64,000 nucleotides of DNA, from positions 62,001-126,000 of the forward strand of contig JADQAV010000028.1 in assembly GCA_019775845.1 (NCBI GenBank). Reading direction: 5' to 3'. This DNA is from Myrmaecium sp. VS I D KN 1. Lineage: Eukaryota > Ascomycota > Dothideomycetes > Valsariales > Valsariaceae. Under the pieces are notes generated by a model that saw nothing but the letters and a program-made list of their open reading frames with translations, searched no databases and had not been told where the DNA came from. The translations under genes and the position numbers were made by a program. Positions 11,498 through 23,600 of the stretch are shown piece by piece; the stretch's first letter is position 1; every line of letters begins with the position of its first letter.

Positions 11498-12649
11498 TTA
11501 ATGCAGTCTGACAGCGCTTCGGCGGAAAGGTGGTGTCTGGGTCGAGTTCCAGGCTTGCGGCGTTGCGACTGGAGAGAGAGCTGGGAAGCCTGCTACAGGG
11601 ATGCTGGCACTGGCGCTTCCACCGCTGGCGACCGAGCCACTCGGGACGAAGGTGGTGAACGTAGAGGAAGCGGTGGTAGTGGTAGTGGTAGTCTCTCCAG
11701 TAAGCACAAACGTGTAGAGTGTGGATGCCGTGCTTGTAACGGTAGCAGAAAGTGTGCTGTCAGCGCCAGAAGCTGAGGAGATGCGGACTGGATAGGTTGT
11801 GTGCCAGAGTCCGTCATCGAAGGATGCGGTGCTAGCCTCGTTGGTGTAGAAGGTTGCTGTTTCCGTAATAGTAGGTCCGTTGCTGGTTATTGTTGTGGGC
11901 TCCAAGCTGGTGACAGTCTGCACTGGGCTGCTAACGGCGGAGGACTGGGACACGGCAATAGCAGTGGCCTGTTGAGAAGTCGAGAAGGGAACAGTCGAAC
12001 TCCAGGCGGATATGATAGCCTGTTCCCAGGTAGAAGAAGGAGCGACTGTAGGCTGCGCGGAGGAAGAAGAGACGACTGAGGAGATCGCAGGAGAGGAAGC
12101 GAGAGAGGAAAGAACCACCTCCGATGAGGGTAAAGGAGTGCTGGCGGGAGCGGAAGAGGAGGCGCTGCTATACACCGCCGAGAACGTGACGGTGGGCAGA
12201 GTGGTTGAGGAAACGACCGTTGTCGATGGTGTTGTAGTAGTGATGATGACGGTCTGAACCGGCGAGGAAGTAGAGGGTGTCTGAGAGGAAGAGCTGGCGG
12301 AGCTCTCGCTGAGTGATGTACTCATCGCTTGCGACTGCGACGATACCAGAGCACTAGTAGTCTCCGACGCGACGGAAGCCACCGTGGAGGATTGCGGTGA
12401 AGCCACAACGCTGGTTGTGCTGGGCTCCTCCGTGGCCTTGGCCGTCGTTGTCGCCGTCTGCGACGCCTGTGTAGGGGTGACCGTGACAGTCTCGATCACA
12501 GTCTCGACGGAAGGAGTCACTGGACCACCGTCCACGTTGACGACTTTGTAGCTCTTTGAACGTCGGGCAAGCTGAGGCCGGGAAGCGAAAGGCAATGCAG
12601 CGGCAAGAGTCGCCGGGAGGAGGAGGGTGGAGGCAATAGTGAAGCGCAT
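11498..12649 (-). CDS. Ser/Thr-rich secreted or cell-wall protein
   Basis: A single open frame of 383 aa read from the ATG at 12649. An earlier in-frame ATG at 12679 would add ten polar residues before the signal peptide, so the later start is preferred: MRFTIASTLLLPATLAAALP is a classic cleavable signal. It is followed by RRSKSYKVV, where RR could be a Kex2 site. The remainder is almost entirely Ser, Thr, Ala, Val and Pro with repeated VxTVT motifs (VETVIETVTVTPT, a second VQTV block), as expected for a heavily O-mannosylated wall or mucin-like protein. There is no C-terminal hydrophobic tail for a GPI anchor; the end is basic (FRRSAVRLH). No enzymatic domain is visible. The specific function is unknown. 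Confidence 0.75.
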   Translation of the reverse strand: MRFTIASTLLLPATLAAALPFASRPQLARRSKSYKVVNVDGGPVTPSVETVIETVTVTPTQASQTATTTAKATEEPSTTSVVASPQSSTVASVASETTSALVSSQSQAMSTSLSESSASSSSQTPSTSSPVQTVIITTTTPSTTVVSSTTLPTVTFSAVYSSASSSAPASTPLPSSEVVLSSLASSPAISSVVSSSSAQPTVAPSSTWEQAIISAWSSTVPFSTSQQATAIAVSQSSAVSSPVQTVTSLEPTTITSNGPTITETATFYTNEASTASFDDGLWHTTYPVRISSASGADSTLSATVTSTASTLYTFVLTGETTTTTTTASSTFTTFVPSGSVASGGSASASIPVAGFPALSPVATPQAWNSTQTPPFRRSAVRLH

Positions 12650-14600
12650 ATCGGCGACTTCTTTGGATGAGTGGATCAAGACGGTATTGTGAGGATGCTC
12701 GGATGGTGAGAACGGTCGCAGTGTGGTAGGTCAAATGCTTGTGGACGTGTTGCACAATCTGATGTCAGAGGATGTTGTGATGATGAACAGGAAAAAACTG
12801 GGGATGAAGATCCCGAATATGTAGGATATGCAGCCATCGTAGTAAATCCTGGTGGTTGGTGTTCCACGCAACGCGTCGCAAGAATATGGGGAGGCTGGTG
12901 ATGAAGAAGAGATAGACGAGGCAGGGATGGCGCCCATGGACAGGGTCCAGTAAACACGTGGTCCGTGCGGGACTTCCCCATTCGGGGGATCGACAACCTT
13001 AATTTATGAGCCTCAGGCATATGAGGCATAAAACCTTGCTTGTCGTGTGGCTGAACGCACTGTTGCCTAACTCAAATGCGCCCAGCACAGAGTCTAGAGC
13101 GGTTCTATTTCAGCTTTGTCATGTCGGAATTTTACAGTTCTTGTCCTTATGTGAGACTGGTATAATTCCAGCCTCGTTTTTTTCCGAAATTAAGTTTCGT
13201 AATCGCTGGGAGCAATTTCTCCCAACCACCAAAATCAGCGTCTATTGGACATTGCGACGTTGTCGAACGCTGCCGGTACCTGCGTATGTGCGCGATACTG
13301 GTCGACGTGGGTCTGGAACCTGAGACTTCTCCTTCAGTACCAGGAGCAGGCTGGGTAAGATACCTTTGAATAATCGCAGATCCGGTGCCATTCTGGATTT
13401 TGTGACTTACGTGGAGTACTGTGGTACGGAATTTCCCCATTGTACACGAAACGATCATGGCGGTAGGCACAAGGCTGAAGGCTGAAGCCTGCAGATACCC
13501 TGCCAACAAGAGCAACGGGATGTCGACGCCGTTCTCTGTCAATGCTGTATGTGCCATTGGCAGCATACCCGTTGCTGCTATTAACTGACTAGCTACTCAC
13601 ACGCGTAGGGTGAAACCTAGGTTGCTCGAGTCATGCGATGCTACTGGATTAGTCTGAATCATAAAGTATCACGGCGAAACGATGCAAATATATTAATTTG
13701 TATGAAGAAGGAATAACAGTCTTCAACCATATCACGCCTGAACTATCGCCTGTGTCAAAAGTTTAAGTCATACTAAGCACGACGGTGATGAAAATGTCTA
13801 CAGAGCTCCCTTAAAAAAACACAGAAGACTCCCTCTCGTGTGCGAGTCGTTATTGGTCGTTCTGAAGGGATATATGAATGAAAGCGAGGGGACAGCGATT
13901 CAGTTCGAATCTTATACCAGGCCGAGCTGGTAACCCAGTACTAAGAAGCAAAGTTGGAAACGGCTACAAACTGGCAGACTGTGCTCGTTATGCCCTTGAA
14001 TCCTATGCACACAAGCCAGACACACCTCCCTGGCTGGTAGGTGAGTCTTCACTTCCTTTTGGAAGTTTCATGCAAAGATTTTCTCAAAGCAAAAGACTAC
14101 GAGATCAATCCAGTCGTCGAAGTGGCGGTCACAACGATCGCAGCGGTTGCTGCAAGTATAAGGCCTTAAGCACATACGGACGCTACGTTCCTCACCATCT
14201 ACTTATGCAGATTCGCTTTGATGATGGGCTTTCGGCGAGAGCTTTATAGGTATGAGATGCGACTGCGCCCACCTACTGTTGGCAAGTCTAACCTATCAGG
14301 TCTTATCTTCCCGCCGAAACCGAGGTTTCGAGGGCAGAAGAGGCCCACCAGATAAACACTCGTCACCTAGTAGTTACCAGGACCATTCAAGAAACGGGCG
14401 GCTCGCGGTGTTAAAGCTTAAGCCCGACAGCCCCACCGCGGGGTGATGATGTCTTCTACATGGCAAGTGAGTTGCTGGAGTATAAATACTCACAATAGCC
14501 TTGCTCTTTCACGCTCTTTCAGTTCCCCTAAGACGTATCCTTACTACTTTGTACTCGCATTTCCATCTCAGATACCCCCGTGCAACATCAAATATCCAAT
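12650..14600. other. 2-kb intergenic region, no confident gene
   Basis: Lies between a minus-strand secreted protein and a plus-strand reductase, so it should contain both promoters. Two open frames of 120-140 codons (13147-13566 minus, 13878-14249 plus) have no recognised product and patchy composition; they could be decayed gene pieces or chance. CACCGCGGGGTG (arms CACC/GGTG) at 14434-14445 and a TATA-like TATAAATA at 14481 lie just before the reductase. A CACGTG core is present near 12955 in the secreted-protein promoter. Confidence 0.5.
14481..14488 (+). promoter_or_regulatory. Probable TATA box of the GRE2-like reductase
   Basis: TATAAATA about 115 bp upstream of the ATG at 14601, flanked by inverted arms GAGTAT/ATACTC. 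TATA-containing promoters are typical of inducible stress genes, which fits the encoded carbonyl reductase. No transcript start is visible from sequence alone. Confidence 0.5.
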
Positions 14601-15741
14601 ATGACTCGCATTCTTCTTACCGGAGGCAGTGGTTTCATCGCGGCTCACGTACTCGATATCCTCTTGGAGCATGAGTGAGTGCCCGCGATAGAAACTTGCG
14701 GTTGCTTCGAGGACAGATTTCTGACGTAGTGGCCGTACAGTCATTCCGTTGTCACGACAGTTCGTAGCCAGGAGAAGGCGGACAAGATCAAAGAGGCCCA
14801 CCCGAATGTCGGCAAGGACAAGCTCGATTTCGCCATCGTGCCGGATATCGCGCAAGAGGGCGCCTTCGACAAGGCCGTCGTATCGGATCCTCCCTTTGAG
14901 ACTGTGATCCACACGGCCAGTCCGTTTCACTTCAATGTCACCGATGTTCAGAAGCAGCTGCTTGACCCCGCTGTGATCGGTACCACCGGCATTCTGAAGT
15001 CGATCAAGAAGAACGCACCAACTGTGAAGCGAGTGGTCATCACATCATCTTTCGCAGCCATCATCGACCCTTCCAAAGGCAACTGGCCCGGCCACACATA
15101 CTCCGAGGCTGACTGGGATCCCATCACACATAAGGAGGCGCTCCAAAACCCCACGAGTGGTTACAGAGGTATGTCTGCGAGAGCTATAAGCAGTGTACGC
15201 ACGCACTGACCCTTCTATAGCGAGCAAGACGTTCGCCGAGAAGGCCGCTTGGGACTTCCTTGAGAAGGAGAAGCCCAACTTCACCATCTCGACCATCAAC
15301 CCGCCGCTCGTGCTGGGCCCGATCGTGCACTACCTGAACTCCTTGGATGCGCTAAACACATCCAACCAGCGTGTCCGTGATGCAATTCAGGGCAAGTACA
15401 AGGAGGAAATTGCTCCCACGGGGACTTATCTCTGGGTAGACGTCCGTGACGTCGCCTTAGCACACGTCAAGGCCGCCGAGGTCCAGGAGGCCGCCAACAA
15501 GCGTTTCTTCGTCACCGCTGGAAAGTTCTCCAACAGGGAGATCGTGGAGATCATCAGGGAAAACTTCCCTGAATACCACTCTCAGCTGCCAGCTGAGTCG
15601 GTGCAGGGAGGCGATTATCCTCCCGAGGGAACCTACGACTACGACAACAAGAGAACAAGGGAGGTGCTTGGTATCCAATTCAAGTCGTTGGAGGAGTCCG
15701 TTGTCGACACTGTCAAGTCACTGAAGTCGATGGGCGCCTGA
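14601..15741 (+). CDS. NADPH-dependent carbonyl reductase of the extended SDR family (GRE2 / dihydroflavonol-4-reductase-like)
   Basis: Three exons (14601-14674, 14741-15168, 15221-15741) give 340 aa. The start has the Rossmann dinucleotide motif TGGSGFIAAH (residues 7-16) of extended short-chain dehydrogenases. The catalytic pair is Y166-RAS-K170 (YxxxK), split by intron 2 but restored on splicing; Ser in VVITSSFAAI is the usual third catalytic residue. The segment after YRASKTFAEKAAW, through INPPLVLGP, is typical of yeast Gre2 and of fungal methylglyoxal/isovaleraldehyde reductases. It probably reduces small aldehydes or ketones in the cytosol and could be stress-induced (TATA box upstream). 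The substrate cannot be told from sequence. No secondary-metabolism genes flank it, so a cluster role is unlikely. Confidence 0.9.
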
Positions 15742-16563
15742 ATCTGAGAAAAATGTATATGTATATATTGCTCTTCAAAATAATTCTAAAATAACTCCGA
15801 TAAATAATGCATAAACGAGCATGCTTATGCGAATCTCCGCCGATCCTCTATAGACTTCTTCCCGAGGACTTGCAGCCTAAGATACATACGCGCCATACCG
15901 AAGGTCTCCTATGTCCGCACCAGGAATGTGTCACTGTATCTTCGGATCTGTTAGCTATTGATCTAACAACGGTTTATGATAGGCAGAAGCAGAAGCTATC
16001 AAAATTTCTCAGACTGTTGAGCTTGAATGAATTTGTTGCGTCATGATTGACTCAGAAGTTATCGTTTGAAGAAGTAGTCATCAGAGAAATGGTGGCTGGA
16101 TGGGTGACAGGGAGCTTACCATGCTGTACATTGCTCTCCAACGGGGCCTGGCCTCAGCCGAAAGCCACTGTCAGAGAGCCGGAGTAGTCGCCACGGCAAT
16201 AGAAAGACGGAGGATACCTCCGGTAGCTATAGAACTGCCTCTTACGCAGTGCGCTGGCAGTGGTGTCGTGATGCGATACAGAATTGAGGAAGACAGGAGT
16301 CAAAATTTCCTGAATCTTCCAATATAGCTCTGAACGGAACGGATGAACTTGAACCCGGTCCCTTTCTGACTGCAGTGCCCCACCATCATCGATCGCAGCC
16401 CAAAGCATCGCCAAGTTCCTCGACAGCCCTAACAGCGTGGTACGAGACAAACCCCTCGCGTTCGAGAACCCGAATCATTAATCCGTGCTCGCTCTGCTCA
16501 CAGCTCCATAGCTACTCCTCCATCACACTCTCCCGCACTTCCAATCGCTCTAATACCACAAAG
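15742..16563. other. Intergenic spacer between the reductase and NTF2
   Basis: The AT-rich stretch directly after the reductase stop (15750-15810, several ATATAT and AATAA-like signals) looks like its 3' UTR and cleavage region. The rest should be the NTF2 promoter. No coding region is supported. Confidence 0.6.
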
Positions 16564-17271
16564 ATGGCCGGTGAGTAAACAAAGCCCCGCATTAAATGCC
16601 GCCCGAGGGGTTGACTGACAAACCTGTTCAGATTTCCAGAACATCGCTCGTACGTGTACCACCGAGTCCTACCTCCCATTTTGCTTGGGCTCTATATCCT
16701 TTTATCGACGCGCGAGATCCTGACAGCATGTAGAACAGTTCGTTGAGTTCTACTACAAGACCTTCGATGAGAACCGAGCGAACCTCGCGGCTCTTTACGT
16801 ACGTTGACCGACGCCAAAACATGTCGCACAAGGACGCCGAATCTGACGATATTACTCCCCGCAGCGCGATCACTCCATGTTGACTTTCGAGAGCGCCGCT
16901 ATCCAAGGAACTGCCGGCATCGTCGAGAAGCTTTCCGTATGTCATACTTGAAGAATGCTCATGGAACGCACAATACTGATGGATGGATGCAAAAACGCAG
17001 TCCCTTCCCTTCCAGAAGGTCGCGCACCAGATTGCCACTCTTGACGCCCAGCCCTCCAGCGAGAGCGGAGGCATCCTTGTCGTTGTTACCGGCGCCCTTT
17101 TGGTATGTGTGTTGCATATGCATGCACCAGAGCATCTTTTAACAGTCATTCCAGGTCGATGAAGAGCAGAAGCCCATGAGTTACACCCAGACCTTCCAGC
17201 TTCTGCCTGACGGCGCTGGAAGCTACTTCGTCTTCAACGACGTCTTCCGCCTTGTGTACTCTGCTGCATAA
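16564..17271 (+). CDS. NTF2: Nuclear transport factor 2
   Basis: Small dimeric carrier that returns Ran-GDP to the nucleus through nuclear pores. Six exons: 16564-16570, 16632-16649, 16734-16798, 16865-16936, 17001-17102, 17155-17271, giving 126 aa, the usual length. Exon 1 is only 7 nt (ATGGCCG) and exon 2 only 18 nt; the joined N-terminus is MADFQNIAQQFVEFYYKTFD, which matches the family closely and supports the split. Further family signatures are YRDHSMLTFES, IATLDAQPSSESGGILV and the C-terminal FVFNDVFRLVYS. All introns are GT...AG and 50-85 nt. Such a high intron density in a short gene is normal for fungal NTF2. Confidence 0.96.
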
Positions 17272-18058
17272 ATATGTGGCTTTTGCAGAATGTAATGAGA
17301 AACGAGCCAAAGAATGGAGCTGTGAAGGCGGACATATGTTGGTTTTAGAAGTCCCGATAGTCGAGGGAAGGAAACCCTATCAAAAGCCTACGGGCTGTAG
17401 AGAGCTGGTCTTGGAATTGAATATACGCGCTTTCGAACTCGAAGATGTAATTGTTTACCCACTTATGCTTGGTGCAGATGGAGCGCACGGGAGCGTTTCA
17501 CTGAAAATAGCACTTTAAATGACCACTTGCGCCAGCCTGCCGACGCTGTTTCAAACATGCTACTTATCTCAGACAACCTTTACCCGCCGCGATCGACCAA
17601 GCCTGTGTATGAAAGCGGTAAGGTGCCGAGGTCAGTCGATGCTGCGGGAATGGCGGCTTGTGCCAAGGCGGTCCCTGCCGGGAAAGCGCGCGCAGCCCGC
17701 AACATCCTGCGACACAGGTAGACGTGGACTTTACGAATCATCCGTACCTTTTTCCTTTGCTGAAGAAGGCAACAACAACTCCCAGAGGCTCACGCTGCTC
17801 ATCCTACTCCGCCACCATCCACGTCGCGCGGCCCCGTATATCCACCCGAGACCTGTTCCGAGCAGCTACCTATTTGTCTCTGACGTCTTTTATCAACGAG
17901 CATCCTAGCACAACAGTAGTAGCCTCGTCCAGCAAACAAACCATCCCCCTCGAACACAGCTTCTTTCAACTGCCTCACAAGTGACAAACATCCTCGCCCT
18001 TCGTACCCTCTGCAATTTGACGATCTGAGAGCTTCTGAGCGCACGTCATCGAATCAAG
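17272..18058. other. Intergenic spacer between NTF2 and TVP18
   Basis: About 790 bp with the NTF2 3' end and TVP18 promoter. Pyrimidine-rich runs occur near 17740-17990. No gene is supported; open frames here are short and overlap in several phases. Confidence 0.6.
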
Positions 18059-18853
18059 ATGTCCATCTTCGACGAATTGAAGGAGCGGAACTTCAGTGAG
18101 TGAGCTCTCGCGCGTTCGCGCGGACACCCTCTGCCCTGCGAGAGTCGTAGCTAACCACCGGCGCTTTCGCAGGTATCTACGCGCAGTGGTTTGTAGCACC
18201 CATCTCCAGAAGCCCGTCGCCTGTTCACGGCACAGCTTGCCTTGCTACATCTTCGAGTGCGCACCTTCGGGAAGCTTAGCACCACGCTGCTGGCGGAGCT
18301 TCGCGGAAGGACTCGAGCGCTCCTCGTACGCACCCAACACTACGAATACCATAACTAACCATAGTCCGTGTTTGCTTAGGACTGGAGTTCTCTGCATCAT
18401 CCTCTGCTTTGCGCTCGGCATCGCCAACATCTTCCACTTCCACTGGGTGATTCTCTTCTCCGTCATCTGCCTGTACGTCGGCGCCGGACCTCCCTTTCAG
18501 TGCTCCTTCCGCACATACCAACCCTTACACTAACCCAACTCTCGCGACACAGATGCTGCTCGTTCATCCTCCTCTTCATCGAAGTGCCCCTCCTCCTGCG
18601 CATTTGCCCCACCTCGCCCGGCTTCGACGCCTTCATCCGCCGGTTCGAGACCAACTACACCCGCGCCGCCATCTACCTGATCATGTCCGCGATCCAGTGG
18701 ATTAGCATCTGGGCGGCGGCGACGAGCTTGATCGCCTGCGCGATCGTGCTGATGATCGCCGGCCTCTTCTACAGCATTGCGGGCTTCACCGGCCAGGGCT
18801 TCGTGGGGAGCAAGACGCTGGGTGGACAGGGTGTTGCGCAGATGATTGTGTGA
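18059..18853 (+). CDS. TVP18: Golgi membrane protein TVP18
   Basis: Four exons (18059-18095, 18173-18188, 18380-18472, 18553-18853) join to 148 aa. Exon 2 is just 16 nt and its donor is the weaker GTTTGT, yet the joined protein MSIFDELKERNFSIYAQW...GIANIFHFHW follows the TVP18 family well. Four hydrophobic segments are visible (about residues 18-36, 38-60, 87-110 and 111-130), as expected for this tetra-spanning protein of late Golgi vesicles. It ends in a short cytosolic tail. Yeast Tvp18 associates with Yip-type proteins; its biochemical role is poorly defined. The second intron (18189-18379) is long for this window at 191 nt. Confidence 0.92.
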
Positions 18854-20634
18854 GGAGGTGGAGTTCTGGTGGCTTGGAGATGATGTGAGCTACACGTGGG
18901 CTGTGCCAGGGTTGGGTGCAAAGATGAGGGTGCAGAGGACGGCGTCGTATGATGGCCAGGCTTTTCTCTTCCTTCACCAAGGCGATTTAGAGAGTATCGT
19001 GCGACTTTCGGGTCGGCAGTCACATCATATCGATCCTTTGGTGAGCCTGCCTTGCACTCATTCTTGCAGGGTCAAGAGTGCGGTGATGTGAAAAAACCCC
19101 CTTGGAGGTCCTTTTCTTTCTTCTACGTTTCCCCTTTTCCTCTGTTTTCCTCAATTCCCTTGTGCGTATTTCCCTAGTCCTTTTCCTACCCGTTTGTTTT
19201 TTTGTTTTGTTTGCATTTTCTCCTCCTTCAGAGGCACGGCGATGGATGTATGTATGCTATTTCTTCCTCTTCTTTTCTCTTCTTCTTTCTGGCCCAGAGG
19301 GAGTGGAAGGGAATGGATGTGAAAGGTCCGAAGAGATTCACCTAGGAAGAAAGAAAGAAAGCGGTTTTAGTGGTTCACCTTTAAGCCTCACTTGTGATTT
19401 TCGTTCTTGTCATAATAGGATACAAAGTCTGCTCCCTATCGTACCATAGTGCCGTACAGCCCTATAACCGTAGGGTAGTTGTACACTTGACGCGCTTTTT
19501 GCTTCACCCTGACCCATTCTTTGGACTCTATAATCTGAGGACATACGACGTCCTCACGTTCCTCTTCCTCTTCTTCTCCCTGTGACATAGACTCTGTTTG
19601 ATCGCATGACAGGCAGCTCACTTCTTCACTTGTTAGGTGGTAGGCTGTTCCTTATTAAACTTAAGGTACCTTAACGTAGCTTGGCAGTGCGCGTGTGGCT
19701 CGTTTTCAGCCAGCTAGGTGACTGGCCAATCGGCCGTTCTGGTACCTATGGGACGTTCCAAGGTTCGTTTTGTGGTGGGCTCGGGAGGGGGTGAGGGAAA
19801 CGTGGGGGAGGGTGTGTGGGAGGGCTTTGTAAAAGGTGATGTGCGATTCGTTGGAGGGATCAGAATGATAGAGGACATGTTGGTCCTGAATATGCATGCG
19901 AGATCGAAGCCGATGATGCGCTGGTGTGCTTTTCTCTTCCATTCACTCGAAATATTTATGATGGAGTACCTTGCTTTTGTTTTTGGCTTGGGAGGGGCCC
20001 AGTTTACCGGCGTCACCTGGTAAATCATTCACCTGGACGGGGACCCGCCCTTGCGCCGCCAGCATCACCCCTCCCCCCGTCCACGTCGATGCCGCCTTGG
20101 GGTTTCCTCTTCCTCTTCTTCTTCCTTTGACAACTTAACTGTACTTTATTGCTCACAACTCTCTATTTTACATACATACATATACAGCACGATCGCTGCG
20201 GATTCCTGCTTTCTGTCGACTACGTACTACAGCCGTAGTACCTGTACATTCTGTCATCACTGGTGAGCGAGTTAGCCCCTACTGTAGCTTTCCCCGGATC
20301 CTCGCGTCCCAGAGTCACCTTCAGCCGACGATAGCCATAAGCCTCACCTCCCCTTGACACCGGCAGGGGGATAGGAATCCGGCTATCATGCCCTGCCTTT
20401 GTTTTAGAAAGCTCCCGGGACGTTTAGGCAGATCATCATCCATCTCCACTCCGACAGCATCGTCTTATCTCCAACATTATCAGCCGTGCACACGTCTCGA
20501 CCGTCGATTCACTCACTCACCGCCAGCTCGGCTAACCCAAACTCTCTTTCCCTTCTAGTCTGTTTATCTACGTTTTTCGATCCCATCTCAAACCGTGACC
20601 TTCCTCTGGCATCCGAATTGCAGTGACAGCAATC
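18854..20634. other. 1.8-kb intergenic spacer between TVP18 and AIM21
   Basis: No convincing gene. The 19090-19300 part is T-rich and produces hydrophobic chance frames. The region before AIM21 (20300-20634) is pyrimidine-rich and probably the promoter and 5' UTR. Confidence 0.55.
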
Positions 20635-23600
20635 ATGTCCGCTCCGACAATACCACAGCGCCCGGCTCGCTCGCAGCCTCCGGCATCCAGCTCCTCCCTG
20701 AACCCTGCCGACATCCCTAAGATTCCTCCGCGTCCCAAGAGAAGCGTCGAGCGCAGCGTCTCTCCCCACCGGGAGTCGTATGATCGTTCCCCTCTCAACG
20801 ATCCGAATTTTGTCCCTGGCCATAGCAAACCGCTGAGCAGAGAGGTCTTCAACCGGAACGTCCCGCCGCGACCCCCGAGCGTCACTCTCCCCTCGGTCGG
20901 CCAAGAAGGAAGCGAGTACGACAACCTACAAGGCTACACCAGTGCCGACGAAGGCTCTCCGGAACAGACCAAGGGTATCGCGAAGGACTTGCCGCTACAT
21001 GCGCCCACGGCGTCACTGCCAGCATCGTCCGCCAAGTCGAGGATTATAGGTGTGACCCGGACAGACTCGAACCAGGCTGCCGCTGCTGGCCTCGGCAAGG
21101 CTTCCAACGATGCCCTGGGGACCCCGGCCAGCACTTCCGCCCGCTCCAGTTCCTCCAAGCCCAACACCAGGCCTTCGTCCATCTACGGCAACAATGAAGA
21201 AGAGCACGGGATTCCCGAGATTGGCCTCCAGGTCCCCATGTATCCAAACGCGGGTGATGTGCAGGCCCCGACTCCGGCTCCGAGCAACGCTCCCTCCACT
21301 GGAATTGGGTTTTTCAACAACGGCAGCAACGCTTCCCTTGGCGGCCACCACAAACGCACCAAGTCCGGACGGGATATCTTCCATGGCCCTCCTGGAAGCT
21401 ACGGCCGCCATGGCCACGGACTCAAGCCCCAGGACGAGTTCGAGAGAGCCTGGTACGAGAAGCATCCGGAAGATGCGATGAGGGAAAAGCAGGGCGAGTA
21501 CGGACCACACATTTCGGAGAACAGGAAGGAATGGCATCTGAGCAGAGATGACCTGAACAAGCTCGTTCGGGAGAGTGCCAGCAGGGGCGTCGGAATGGGT
21601 AAGCTTTGGGCGGCAGCAGCAGGAGGAGCAGCATGCCTGTCGCGAGTGGACCAACTAATGGTGTGTGTCTAGGTACATCCGCAGAAGCCGTCAGCACGCC
21701 TGATGAGCAGATTGGCTATATTGCTTCGGAGGAGTTTGCCTCCCGGATCGCCTCGCCTCGTCCCCCTTCCACTCGCCCCGCGTCCATCCATCCGCCCAAG
21801 GGTCGAGCGAGCAGCTCGCATTCCCACACCGCCGAGTCGCCCTTACGCAAGATGAGCTTCCCTGATGAAGTCAAGGGTGGAGGGGACCACGCTGTTGAAG
21901 ACGAGGAAGATGACAACGTCATCCACATCGATCCTCCCGCGCGTCGGGAGAGCAAGGTACACGGGGGTGGCTACGACCCGCCAACTGAGAACCTCGGCCC
22001 TCGCGGCGGGAACACTGAGAACGAAGGCGGTTGGATCACAGAGAATGGACCTGGCGTCCCCATTCTTGCTTCGGACGAAATCGCCAAGCACCCCGAGGCT
22101 ATGTATTTGCAACCCGCTGTCTCGCCCGAGCTGGAGCGTAGGGGCGATGATTACATCACTTCGGACAACGGCACGCCGGAGTATGTGTCCGGCCGCAGTA
22201 GGCCTGCCAGTCGCGGCCCGAATGTGCCCTCGATCTCCCGATTCCAGAGTCAAGACGAAGAGCGTACCGGGACTCCCCTTGAGGACGTCAAGGAGTACGA
22301 GCCCCTATTCCCCGACGACGATGACCATAAGCCTACGAACAAGGCTGTGGACAACCTGAAGCGTCCCTCGTTTGCACGCCACCACTTCCCGAGTCAGGAC
22401 GTTTGGGAGGACACGCCTTCGAGCTCCCAGCTCGTGACCGAAGTCTCGACGCCTCTGAGCCCGGAGGAGAAGGAGCACGACGAGACTTATGAAGAGCAGG
22501 AGCCATCCAGGACGTTTGAGAAGCCAGAGAAGGAAGAAGCCCGCAAGCAAGACATCACCGAGAAGGATCGAGAGAACTTCCTCCCGGACCACACCAAGCG
22601 CTTCGCCAAGTCGCACATCCCCAAGGATGTTCGGGATGACGTTGCGGCCTCCTCGGGCCGGCCTGGCATGCAGCGCCGCTTTCCGTCCCACGACATCTGG
22701 GAAGACACGCCGGACGAGCTACAGCTCGTTACCACGGTGGAGACCCCGCAGCGAGAGGAAGCGGAGTCTCCTGCTGAACCTTCCTCGGCCGCGGAGGACA
22801 AGCCTCAAATACCGCCTCGCCCCGAGAAGGAGACTGCTCCTTCTGCACCAGCAGAGGAAAAGCCTCCTGTGCCCGCCCGGCCGGAGACGGAGAAGGAAGC
22901 TTCTCCCACCGGAGTCAAGCCGGCGGCGGAGGAGAAGAAGTCGGTTCCGCAGATCCCTCCGCGTCCCGTCATTCCCGCTCGTCCTGCTCGCGCCAAACCT
23001 TCCGTTTCCACGGAAGCGAAGGAAAGCTCGCCGGTGGACAAGAAGCCGCCCGTCATTCCCGAGCGTCCTAAGCCTCAGATCCCCGCCCGCCCCGCACGCC
23101 TTACCCACAAGGAGTCTGCCGACAAGGTTCATACCGAAGGCGCTACCGCCGCCGCCGAAGCGCCTGCGCCGAAACCGAAGCCCGCCATCCCTGCCCGGCC
23201 TGGCGGCAGCAAGATCGCGGCGTTGAAGGCGGGCTTCCTGAACGATTTGAATTCACGACTGCAGTTGGGACCGCAGGCTCCGCCGAAAAAGAAGGAGGAG
23301 GACGCGGAAGGGAAGAAGGAGGAGGAGCAGAAGGCACCGTTGGCGGATGCGCGGAAGGGGCGAGCGCGCGGACCGGCGAGGAGGAAGCCGACTGCTGCAG
23401 CGACAGCTCCTGCGGCAGCGGCGCCCGCCGCGGAGAAGAAAGTTGAGCTGAGTGTGGTGGAGGCGTGGGGCGTGTGGGAGATTGGAGGGGATGGAGAGGT
23501 GGTCCTTCCTAGAGAGAAGGCTGCGGCACCAGAGGTGAAGGATGTAGAGACTGAGAAGAAAGCAGAGGCAGCGGAGACACAGGCCGTTGCGGCGGAGGTG

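Noticed and set aside
13890-13930. Apparent T-arm-like TTCGAAT that might mark a tRNA
   Set aside because: No paired T-stem and no acceptor, D or anticodon arms around it.
13878-14249. Possible gene or decayed gene upstream of the GRE2-like reductase
   Set aside because: No recognisable protein, no splice extension that improves it and no element ends. Left as unassigned spacer.
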